Source: Enoplolaimus lenunculus (lineage: Eukaryota; Nematoda; Enoplea; Enoplida; Thoracostomopsidae). Taken from it: DNA of 64,000 nt. The stretch lies in the NCBI GenBank assembly GCA_030248215.1, contig JASANG010003548.1, positions 182,710-246,709 on the forward strand. Direction: 5' to 3'. The notes beneath the pieces are model-generated. The model saw only the letters and a program-made list of their open reading frames with translations. It had not been told where the DNA came from and did no database searches. Position 1 is the first letter of the stretch, and every line of letters starts with the position of its first letter. The position numbers and the translations under genes are program-made. Shown piece by piece: positions 1 to 11,100 of this stretch.

Positions 1-252
1 GTCCAAAATGTGATACAACAGCTTTTAACAAGTCGGCATTTTTGGTACAAGTAAAAAAGACTAAGTTATGTTGAAGTAAAAATAAAAATGTTAGCTTACA
101 GCTATCACTCAGTACATCGATATTGTACGCAACTTAAATACAACAAATAATGCACAAGTACTATATCCGATTGATATGCGGTTCCAGGAAAAAAACTTCG
201 CTATCTGTATCCGGTTCCGGTATCCGGTAAATTAAATATCCGTTCGCACCCT
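1..252. repeat. 3' part of a hAT-like MITE (CCGG-rich family)
   Basis: The segment has repeated CCGGTTCCGG/CCGGTA motifs and ends in CGTTCGCACCCTGG. This resembles the terminus (CAGGGTGCAACCGG and its complement) of the better bounded copy at 54202-54580. The other end would lie left of the window. Confidence 0.4.
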
Positions 253-724
253 GGCCATCGGGCGTATGCTTAAACTAGAAACGCAACATTCAACATTGAT
301 TTTGAAATTTTTATTGTTCAAAATATTGAATAGTCTATTCGTCAGACAATCGGCTGACACCTGGTTTACTCAATCACCCGGGGACACAGTTTAGTTATAT
401 CTTTTTCATCACATGTACCCCGAAATAATTATTAATTGATTACCCTCAGATATGTATAACATTTTATTAAAATTATCTCAAATATTTCAAAAACAAAATT
501 AAGGTTTGAAAGGTTTTTTAAAAATTCCTGAATTTTTAAAAAATAGTTTATTTTTCTAGTTAACGAAGCACAAAACTTATGTCCCAGAACGAAAGAACGA
601 AATGAATGCAATGCGTACGTTCGGGTAAGCAATTTATTTTCCATGTCCTCTTCATACGGCTGAACATCATTAATGATGGTTCTAAACCTTCATGATTGGG
701 GCTTTTATGAAGGTTAGACTGGAG

Positions 725-800
725 TACTTAGGCTTAAGCTTAGGCTTAGTGAACAGGGTCTCATGTAGTTAACAGGGGCCCAACAGATGTGTGCAGCACA
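725..800. repeat. Remnant of a telomere-repeat (TTAGGC) MITE
   Basis: Holds CTTAGGCTTAAGCTTAGGCTTAG, here noted in pieces as TTAGGC units, then AACAGGGGCCCAAC, which matches the 3' end of the subfamily seen at 41958-42137. The 5' end is not visible. Confidence 0.4.
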
Positions 801-938
801 TATTGCTTAGGCCAGACTTTAATATTCATTTTGCACTTGTCATGTATTACCACATCGCGTACGAATTTAGGCTTTTCCAAATAGCAAATTTGGGTTTTTT
901 AAATGTGTAATATTTTAAAAAATATGTTCTATTCACTA

Positions 939-1240
939 GCGGATCCAGAGGGGGGGCGGGGCCGCAGACGCCCGCCCCCCTACGTCAGAAAATTTTTGTG
1001 TTAAAATGGTAAAGTCCTCCCAACATTACAATTTCTCAACCTCTGAAAATTTTTTTGTATAAAACACAATTTTTCTCGCTGAATTTTTTTGTGATAAAAT
1101 GGTAATGCGACTACGTTACAATTTTTAGTCCTCAGAAAATTTTTTGGCGATAAAATAATAAGGTGCCTGCATTACAATTTTTGCGTTTTATAACATTTGC
1201 CCGCCCGACCCGCCCCCCGGTCAAAATGTTTTGGATCCGC
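939..1240. repeat. GC-rich short inverted-repeat element
   Basis: Begins GCGGATCCAGAGGGGGGGCG and ends CCGCCCCCCGG...GGATCCGC, so the outer bases are inverted repeats. Inside are three degenerate copies of an AT-rich unit (GAAAATTTTTTTG followed by TAAAATGGTAA). A decayed relative may lie at 46460-46570. No target duplication could be settled. Confidence 0.45.
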
Positions 1241-1738
1241 CATTAGTTCTATTCAACATTTGGTATGCTTAATATCACAAGGCGCACACGTTCATATTTC
1301 TGGACTTCTCGTCTAAATTCTTGTAAAAACAATTAAAAGTTCAAACAACTTATGGACAGTGCCGGCGAAAGCGGCTCTCCCATCATCCTCGAATTTGAAG
1401 GCCCGACCCTTGGGGGTCCATCGTGGGAAACTAAACATTTTTCGCAAACCCCGAAACTAACACCGACGGCGTTCATGGAATCTGTAGCGATTTTGAGTCC
1501 TGTTGTCATGGACGTAGCTCGGATTTCATTTCCGAAAGACAAAAAGTCCATGTTTTGACGTCATCAAAAATTTCGCTATGATATCACCCGCATATACTTT
1601 TGATTAGGATTACAGTTTAGAAAAAAGTCCTTCAGACGCGGTCGACAGGGGTTCGCTGCCAGCGTCGACGGAGCCGTTTTTGTTTCTGTGATCTTCGTGG
1701 CCGCAATGAACTTTTTTTGTAAATTTTAATAATTTCAG

Positions 1739-1833
1739 ATTTCACTAATTCCGGATGAAGAAATTCGTACACAATGTAAAACCAACATGATTCTTGGGTC
1801 GCTGGAGCCGGTGTTCAATCAAGCGTTTACAAT
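1739..1833 (+). CDS. C2-gene exon (C2 core, first visible part)
   Basis: Acceptor AATTTCAG before 1739; donor GTAAGG after 1833. Reads from a full codon and ends with two bases of a split codon. Encodes DEEIRTQCKTNMILGSLEPV..., a C2-type CKT...LEPVFN motif. Confidence 0.7.
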
Positions 1834-4800
1834 GTAAGGCTTTTTAATAGACAATTTTAGTCGTTTTTTTAATTTAGACACATTTTTATAATTTAATATT
1901 TTGACTAATGTTAGGATCTGCCAAGCCTAAGCGTAAGCCTAAACTGAAACATGAGTGTACACTGCAAAAATGGTGAGTCAAATTGACTCTCTCCGAAATC
2001 GGCTTTCGGGACTGCACAAACTGAGTCAAATTCGACTTTGTACAGATGTCACTGCACCCAGCGCCTCTAAATTCTAGCAGAATTTAGGTGGATAACAGCT
2101 GGGATCACATTTTTGAGGGAATGTGTGAGCTTTTTTTTGGGATTATATCCGGGCGGAAGGACTCCGTACAGGATTGTGTCGGCAGACACAGCTTTGGTTC
2201 AGGAGGTTCTTAGCTAAAAATCGCAGCCGATGAAGTTTCAGTACTCGGGAGGGCCGCTACGTATGCGTGTGCACAGGTCTGAAAACCGACAAGAGTTATA
2301 CCGATGCACGGGTCTTGCGGATTCTTTCCTGGAAAGCCATGGGTACCCTCACAGCTAAAACAACTAAGCATAGCGTGGTTCCCCCTTGCCTGTTTGAAGT
2401 TTACAGTAGAATTTTGAAAACGGGTTTTATATTATGTGTGTATATTTTTGTTTTCTGTGCTTATGTGGTGTTTTAAAGTTTTCAGTGTTATATAAAGTGA
2501 GTGTTGCTGTAACCGGACCAGCTGGGCCGGTTATGCAAAACAGTTTTCACATGGGAGCTGACAACTTCTGTAGAGATAGAGCAGTGTGCTTTGGGAATGT
2601 TTTAAAAAGTTGCGGGGGTGTTTTCTTTTCGGTCTTTGAATATATTGTATTAATTGTTGGTTCAGCAGTTTGCTAAGGGGTTTATTGTTATGATATACAT
2701 CATGCCGGAAGTTAATAACGGCCCGCGGCAGCGGGCAGTTTGGTCTCGTTTTTCAAATTTGGACGCATTTAACGAGGCAGCGTCAGAATCCCAAGGTGAG
2801 ATGAACTTAACACGCGATCAGCTTAATTTACTGTCGTTTGGGCTGCCGGATAGTTTGATTCCTAAAATCCTGATGAGCCTCATTTGGATTTTTGTTCTCA
2901 AATTCATAATAGCTTTGTACCGATATATCAATGTCTCTTTAAAAATTCTGCAGCTGCAGTTCCCTGATTTATTTGTTTAGAAAACTCAGTTTGTAACAGC
3001 GAAATAATTTTTACTTGTATCAAGTAAAAAGTATTAATGTCCATTTGATATAGGCTAACACATGTTAACACTGTATTGTTGTTAGGTTTGTTTGGGATTT
3101 TTATACTAATAAATTTCGGAGAGTATAGTTAGCTGCTATACTCAGGTGTTACTGTTTATTGTTCTCATCCCGCGTAGGCCTAGGTGATCCACCCGCATGG
3201 TGGGGACTTAGCTTAGGTTACCCGGCGACGCTTTCGCACGTTAAGCATTCTTTACCTCATTCCTTTCAATCTGATGCGCGTCACCTCGTTCTCTGTCTTA
3301 GGCCTAAGCTCTCGCTTTCCTGTTTTGGGTCTGAGTATTCAATTCCGCTATGCATAGGCTCTCGATGGGTTAACCCGCATTTTTCGTGTCTTTCCTATCC
3401 GAGTGTTTCTAGTCACCTGCAGGTTTGCGAATTGTTAAGCAGTTTTACCTGGACCCGCAGATTTCGTGCGTGTCAGTATTGAACGGAATGAGTCTCGCGT
3501 TAGTGCGTATGTTTTAGCTAAATAGTGCACAGTGAATTCAGTAGCCGGCCTAAGATTTTGTGTTACATGCGTGGAATCGGATTCAGAGTTCAAAGTTTTA
3601 TCATAATTCGGTGCGAGATTCAGGATATAGGAAGATTTATAGTTTCTGAGTAGCCAAAGTCGATCTTGTAGTTTTATCTCAATGGTGCTCGCGGATCATG
3701 ATCCTGCTCGCACAGCTTTGCTATCTGTGTTTTGGCGTCGCCTATGTAGGCGATACGAGTTGTTCTAGTCAGATCCGATGCAGCGTTTCGCGGAGCAACG
3801 CTGTCAAGCCGGGTGTGTGACTCTGGGAATTAGTAGCTTGTCAGGGCGCTTAGGCTTAAGGCGTTTAACTGGGATCCCTGACTTAAGTTAACTGTCTTGG
3901 GGCTGGGCGAAGTTGCTCGTTCCCGAGCGCATGTGTGGCTTGGCAAACGTTGACCTGAGGGGTGCTGCGTATTGGTCGGATCCTCGAAACTCTCTGTGTG
4001 TCACGACCACCTGGTAGACCTACCCCAGTCACGGGCTTAGGAGGATTCGCCATGTTCGATCTAATTTATCTCGCGTAAGCAGAAAGTTGCCGAGGGTAGG
4101 CGGCGTCCCTAACTTTTTGACTAATATGGGGGCTACTCCCGCTTTCATATAAGGGTCGCTACAGATAGAGAGTTGCATGACCCATCCGCTGAAGATACAT
4201 ATACCCCTTTCTTTATTTAATCGCCCCCAATATTTAGCCGATGTACATAGTGTATATAGTTTTAGAAATCGCTTGAAGGCTACCTAGGTTGGTTAGCCTA
4301 AAACTAACTGAGCTTCATGTTGCTTGTGAAGTTGCAACCCGTAATTTTAGTTCAAGAGTATATATCAGTAATTGAACAGTAAATATATATTGAGGTTATC
4401 TGTTTTAGTTTAAACAAATTGGCAAGCGACGCAAGCACAGAAAACGGGCGGTCAGCAAGCACATTGATACTGCCCCGATGCAACCAAACTTGACACGCAC
4501 GGCCAGTACAAGCACGCTAACTGAGATAGCCACGCAGCAGCGGCGGGAGGAGTGGCTGCAAGCATTCTACGACGCAACCGCACCACTGCAGCGCCCAACA
4601 CCAACCACCGCAGCAGCGCGTGCGTCGGCTTTATAGCCGGATTCAGATGCAGAGCTGGCCTCAGATAGCGAGATTGTTACAAAACGCAAGTAAGCATGAA
4701 ATTTACCTATAGGTCTGTCTTTTGTCAAAGTTGTAACAACTGAAAACACAAAAATTTTATTTAATGGTACGTATTGTTGCTTTTGGGGGTGAGTAGCCCA

Positions 4801-7800
4801 GTCTTTGGTAACTAAATTTTTGTTAAGGGCTTGTATCAAAAGAGAAGTAGCACCCGTTAACGAGATCCGTGTAGTAAAATCGTCCGATACCGCGCGTATA
4901 TATACGTAGTATCTATATAACGTTATACGTTGTGTATAACGCATACGCGGTAGTTTATGCGTAGCCGTATCTATAGTCATCATTTATATGTATTGAGTAG
5001 TGTACATCGCTTTGTACACTAGAATCTATGTATACATAGAATGCTAGAATTGTGAAGGGATTGCAGACGTTGTAGTGTAAGGCGGTAATGTTACTAGGGG
5101 CACGTCTACGAAATGCATATAACATCATGGGCATAAAAGTATAGTCAAGCAGGGTTACTAGTAGATACTAAGACGCACGGGAATCCCCTTAAAGAAAGGG
5201 GGATCGTCTATCACGATCCGAATGCACGGTATCCCTCTTAAAGAAAGAGGGATCGTTTACCACGATCCCATTATACTGGTGTCCCCCTTAAAGAAAGGGG
5301 GATCGTCTAATACGATCCCAACAATCAAAGACGTTGGCTATTTTTCAAGCCTTAACGATTCGTTAAGCTGACAAATCGCTTCTTGATCCTACACCGTTTT
5401 CTTTCAATAGGCTTAGTCAGAATCTAGTCAATCTTAAATGTGTATCATAAATTTTCGTGTACGTTAGAGGGCTCAACTACATGCTATTTTGCACCCGCTT
5501 AGTGCAATTAAAGTTAATATAATCTCTAATTATTGATCTCATGATCCATCTCTATAATAATTGTATCTCGTTACAATCTCGTTTGCACTTATGGTTTCTA
5601 ATGTTCATAGAAATCCGTCACCTCAAGCCCCGAGCCATTAAACCGCTGTTAATCGGCCGGCCACTTGAGGATCTCACCCTGTCTTCAACAGACAACTATA
5701 CTGCCGTAGTAGAGCAACCGACGTCGAAATTGTTAGCAAGGCAAACTGAAATGGACGCTCATAGTTGACCGTACCGCAGAGCAACGTCGTGTGCCCATGA
5801 CGTTTTGGAATACATAAACATCAATCAATAGCTAATATAGGCCGCGGTGAGCACCACTTTTCGTCGTTCGTCAAACGTGTAGCCGAACTCGATATTGTTA
5901 GAGCAGGTGTTTGTCCGGGTAGTGACAACCGCATCACATACCAATTAGTGAAATGAATAAATTTGTTATACAAAACGCGGATAAACAGAACTTTTGGCCA
6001 TACGACAGTATGTCGAAGAGCAATTCAGCTTACAACATAACGCGCTGGTAGCAGTAAACGCTCGCAATAGTACGCCAATACCTCCGACCCCCCCCTCAAA
6101 ATTTCTGGGATACAAATGATGCAGAATTGGATAACCAATGCACCAGATATTATATCAACCGTCACATAGTGCACCTCAACTGTGAGCCAAGGCTAATGAA
6201 ATACATACTCAAATACAAGTATATTGTTCAACAATTAATCAATATCAAAGATAAGTTCCGCCTAAACAAACGGCGTCGGCCCAACTACTACACCAAGGCT
6301 TTGCTATACATTTCAAGTGACAAAAGCCTTAGAAAACGTTCCAAAACGCCCTTTCCAGATGGCAGTGGTAATCTACTGTTATAATTTTAAATTTACACAT
6401 AGACTGTAAAAAGCCGTACCTCTCCCTTATGCAAATGCTGCTGTAAATCTATTAGCATATTTATGAAAATGTCATTTAGTATTGTGGCGGCCAAGTACGA
6501 AAACTGATCACGGATCAAGGCCCCTGTTGTGAATTCTAAACAAAAATTAGGAATAGAGGTAACAGCGTGTGGCCCCAAGAAAAAGTTCAGAATTGGGTTG
6601 AATGTGATAATAAGTAAGACTATCCAGCAAGATGGCTTCATTTTCAGTTACTAACAATTATTCGAGAAATAAGAGGTGGTACCGCCAACGGTGTAGGGAT
6701 GACAGCTATCACCCCTAAAATTTCATTTTCTTTTTGTATTAATTTTTATGTTGTCATCATTGGAGATTGCTTTAGGTGCTAGCACAGCGAAAAAGGCAAT
6801 GCATAATAGACGTTGCCTCAGACGATGACTCATCACACAAGTCAATGATTTACATCATACAGGCAAACTTCGTTTGACGGTAGTCATGCGAACAGCAGAT
6901 GTACAATTGGCAATCGAACACTTGCGCATGGATACACAATGGTGGGATACCACTTCAGCCCAACGAGAAACAATGTTCACCGGCAACAAAGCAATGACGA
7001 TTGGTCTCGTGCTGGCAACTACGAAAAGAAAAAGAGATGCAAGCCGAACGACGTTATTGGACAAGACGACAACTTGATATTCAACAACGAGCAGAAGTGA
7101 CCGCGACTGATAAGATGGATCCAGTGCAGATGTGCGCAATCATCGATGCGTCCAAACCAACCGCCGATACGGCACATAGCTTTGTGCCGTTTCTTTACTC
7201 GAATGCAAGATAAGCCGCTACGTGAAGAATCGGTCGCTACAGCATTCAAACGTTACATCAATATGATGGAGAACCGAATGACACACATTGTCCGGCAGCA
7301 GGCGGAAAACGACGCAATTTTATCAGTATCAGTGATGTACTAACGAGTTGTCGTGGTGATGGAAGCGTGTCGACGTGCACAAGCGGAGATCAGCAGGTAA
7401 CAATGGTAAAACCATTATTGGTACAGTTGGACCAGCAGGTGGCAGCTTCCACAGCGAATATGGTGGCTATGAACAGACATTTTATGCGTATGTATCAAAC
7501 GGTTTGCCAATAAATAACATCGATTTTGCGTGACGAAGTGTACGACGATATTCATGTTGTTTCGCCGAATGTTGCAATTCAGCCTCCAGAAGCAATTTTG
7601 TGGCACTTGTACGCTGGCGACAATGGTGAATTATGGCCGCGAACGATAAGGCAGATGTTATCGCAACGACACCCGTATACGGAAGGATTGAATTTGGAGG
7701 CGGAGCAGCAGTGGACGCCGGATATACAAATACGATATTCACCGGCAGATATTGGTGTTGATGATTCGTTTCGACAATAGCAATTGCGAATAATTTTAAT

Positions 7801-8112
7801 CCAAGACAATTCTTATCAATAGTGACAATTTTTATTAATGGTGACAGTTTTTATTCAACAATATTGATAATAATAATTATAATCCATGACATTTTTTATA
7901 CGGTAATTTCTATATGGTGTTAGTAATGTAACTTGTCAATTTCAACTAGTCTATCATATCCGCTCGCCATAATACTAGTAGCTACTAGCATTACTTGTTA
8001 ACTAGCGCTCAAACTTGGTGCCCTTATTAACAGTGACTTGTCTATTTTTACAAGAATGATCTTTTTATTTTAGAAAACACAAAAAAACAAAAAAAAAAAA
8101 AAAAAAAAACAA

Positions 8113-8144
<32 letters not shown>

Positions 8145-11100
8145 AAAAAAAAAGCTCAAAAGTTGTTGGTAATATGTAATATCGAGTTATGGTAACGGCG
8201 TGTTCATAATCCAGCTGGATGATATGACAACGACAGATACAACGGCTTACGACTATTAATTTGTGGACATTGGTTGTGCGGAATAGCAATAAGTTGTGAA
8301 ATGTCTGAAAATGAAGCGGAAAATTTTGATGGAGTAGTGTAGGGTGATTATAAGGCATATGATGACGACGTAATTTCATAAGCTACGAGATGATTTTGTA
8401 TTACGGTTAAGACGTTGTTGTTCAGAAAGTTTTATATTGGTAATTAGAATGTTAATTCATGGTCGATTTGTCGAATACTGGTACACGACTGCGGAACTGT
8501 TTATGTAATTTTACTTGAATACGGTTACTAGTATGATAATTGACTGGTTATTCCAATGTATTACGTGTATCTTGTGTATTATGTACCAAAATTTTGTAAA
8601 AGTGCTAATTCATGTTATAACTGATGTAATTTGGCATAGGTTTAAATTTTGGTTATGAGTCTTTTCAAATTTAAAAAGCAATCTGGAATCCGATTGGTAA
8701 TTTTATTTTTAACGTTGGGAGTGTTTACAGCTCGCGAACGGTCGATAGTCAATTGTGCATGGAGTTTTGTTTGTCTATGTAGATCTGTGTAGACGGGCAC
8801 TAGCTTGTGTCCGTCGCTAACATGGGTATGTGGCGCTCTCCAGTGAGTCGCTGTGTGCCGTTACATCTGCAGATTCCCTCGATCTTTTGACTTGTTTGTA
8901 GTTGCTTCCTGCAACTCCCGATGGGGACATCGGGCCTAAAGAAAGGGGGATGTACAGATGTCACTGCACCCAGCGCCTCTAAATTCTAGTAGAATTTAGG
9001 TGGATAACAGCTGGGATCACATTTTTGAGGGAATGTGTGAGCTTTTGGGCTGCACAAGAGTTTTGGGATTATATCCGGGCGGAAGGACTCCGTACAGGAT
9101 TGTGTCGGCAGACACAGCTTTGGTTCAGGAGGTTCTTAGCTAAAAATCGCAGCCGATGAAGTTTCAGTACTCGGGAGGGCCGCTACGTATGCGTGTGCAC
9201 AGGTCTGAAAACCGACAAGAGTTATACCAATGCACGGGTCTTGCGGATTCTTTCCTGGAAAGCCATGGGTACCCTCACAGCTAAAACAACTAAGCATAGC
9301 GTGGTTCCCCCTTGCCTGTTTGAAGTTTACAGTAGAATTTTGCAAACGGGTTTTATATTATGTGTGTATATTTTTGTTTTCTGTGCATATGTGGTGTTTT
9401 AAAGTTTTCAGTGTTATATAAAGTGAGTGTTGCTGTAACCGGACCAGCTGGGCCGGTTATGCAAAACAGTTTTCACATGGGAGCTGACAACTTCTGTAGA
9501 GATAGAGCAGTGTGCTTTGGGAATGTTTTAAAAAGTTGCGGGGGTGTTTTCTTTTCGGTCTTTGAATATATTGTATTAATTGTTGGTTCAGCAGTTTGCT
9601 AAGGGGATTATTGTTATGATATACATCATGCCGGAAGTTAATAACGGCCCGCGGCAGCGGGCAGTTTGGTCTCGTTTTTCAAATTTGGACGCATTTAACG
9701 AGGCAGCGTCAGAATCCCAAGGCGAGATGAACTTAACACGCGATCAGCTTAATTTACTGTCGTTTGGGCTGCCGGATAGTTTGATTCCTAAAATCCTGAT
9801 GAGCCTCATTTGGATTTTTGTTCACAAATTCATAATAGCTTTGTACCGATATATCAATGCCTCTCTAAAAATTCTGCAGCTGCAGTTCCCTGATTTATTT
9901 GTTTAGAAAACTCTGTTTGTAACAGCGAAATAATTTTTACTTGTATCAAGTAAAAAGTATTAATGTCCATTTGATATAGGCTAATACATGTTAACACTGT
10001 ATTGTTGTTAGGTTTGTTTGGGATTTTTATACTAATAAATTTCGGAGAGTATAGTTAGCTGCTATACTCAGGTGTTACTGTTTATTGTTCTCATCCCGCG
10101 TAGGCCTAGGTGATCCACCCGCATGGTGGGGACTTAGCTTAGGTTACCCGGCGACGCTTTCGCACGTTAAGCATTCTTTACCTCATTCCTTTCGATCTGA
10201 TGCGCGTCACCTCGTTCTCTGTCTTTGACCCTGACGGAGTCGAATTTTGACTCAATTTGTGAAGTCCCGAAAAGCCTATTTCAGAGAGAGTCAATTTGAC
10301 GCACCAATTTTTGCAGTGTAAGCCTAAACTGAAACCTAAGCATAAGTCGCCATCGTGGGTCCACAGTGAAGTCGCCGCCGCCAACAGTGGGTTAGAGTCT
10401 TTTGGTCTCCGGGTAGAAGAAATGTTTTGGCGTATTTTTGAAAAATTTCCGGTCCCATTCAAAATGAGCAAAATCTTGACCTCCGGCCCTTAAATTTTTT
10501 AGTCTCCATTTAACCAGGAACATGTTGATCTACTCTAACGGGCTGTATTGATGACGTCAAAAAATGTAAGCAAGACAGTTATTGTCGCGTTCGTATTGGT
10601 TGAAACAAACTTTTCTGAACACCAATAGGATTTCAGCTGGATCTGTTCAGTTGCCAACTGTAATAAACGGTGTTTATGACAATATTCAAATTTAATTTCA
10701 GCGAGCTTCTATCATCCGATTATGACAAGAAATTGTTAGTTTCAATGTGGCATCGTGATTTAAGACAAGAGTAAGTTGATCATCTTACAGTTTACATCGC
10801 AGCAAAATATTCACCAAAAGCACATATTCCCAAATGTGTGTAGGTATCTATTTACCAGTTGGTGATAGGTCTTGTAACTTTCAAACGAAATTGAAATTCG
10901 AAAGTCAGTACATTATTCGCATTCGATTTGTTCAACTTCTGTGCCAATTTTGAGATCTGCGATTGCACAAGCTTGGTTAAGTTTGAAAAACTTGTCGCTG
11001 TATGGTTAAGAATATTGTGCAAGGTCTTTATGTAGAATAACTTGAAATTTTCAACGTTACGGGATATGAAATCAATTTCAAATCGTACTTCTGTACAAGT

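Larger units (their letters stand above)
3297..8952 (+). other. Interior of the LTR element
   Basis: No domain could be recognised. Short open stretches occur near 4450-4690 (rich in Ala, Thr and Gln), 5541-5768, 6127-6384 and 6870-7340, but none resembles Gag, protease, reverse transcriptase, RNase H or integrase. An A-rich tract of about 75 bases lies at 8080-8153. Confidence 0.5.
2041..10222. mobile_element. LTR retrotransposon, young, no recognisable gag/pol
   Basis: Two direct repeats of about 1.26 kb (2041-3296 and 8953-10222) flank 5.66 kb of interior, with a perfect 5-bp target duplication CTTTG. A purine-rich tract sits just before the right LTR. The two LTRs differ at about a dozen sites plus one 14-base indel, roughly 1%, so the insertion is recent. 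The ends look whole, but no reverse transcriptase, protease or integrase is recognisable inside, so it is probably a non-autonomous or decayed element whose superfamily cannot be assigned. Orientation is + from the position of the purine tract. It sits in an intron of the C2 gene. Confidence 0.85.
1960..10318. mobile_element. Palindromic mariner-like MITE split by an LTR element
   Basis: The left half (1960-2040) starts CACTGCAAAAATGGTGAGTC after a TA. The right half (10223-10318) ends TTTTTGCAGTG before a TA. Both halves carry GAGTCAAATTGACTC-type palindromes. An LTR element lies between them, flanked by the 5-bp duplication CTTTG (2036-2040 and 10223-10227). Sister copies are at 13948 and 51129. 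Confidence 0.8.

Noticed and set aside
1333-1558. Overlapping open frames on both strands (about 70 codons)
   Set aside because: No domain, no splice sites fitting the C2 gene, and GC-rich repeat-like composition.
4567-4983. 138-codon - strand open frame in the LTR element
   Set aside because: Antisense to the element and without any domain.
8080-8153. A-rich tract as the tail of a LINE or processed copy
   Set aside because: No upstream coding or target duplication; it lies within the LTR element's interior.
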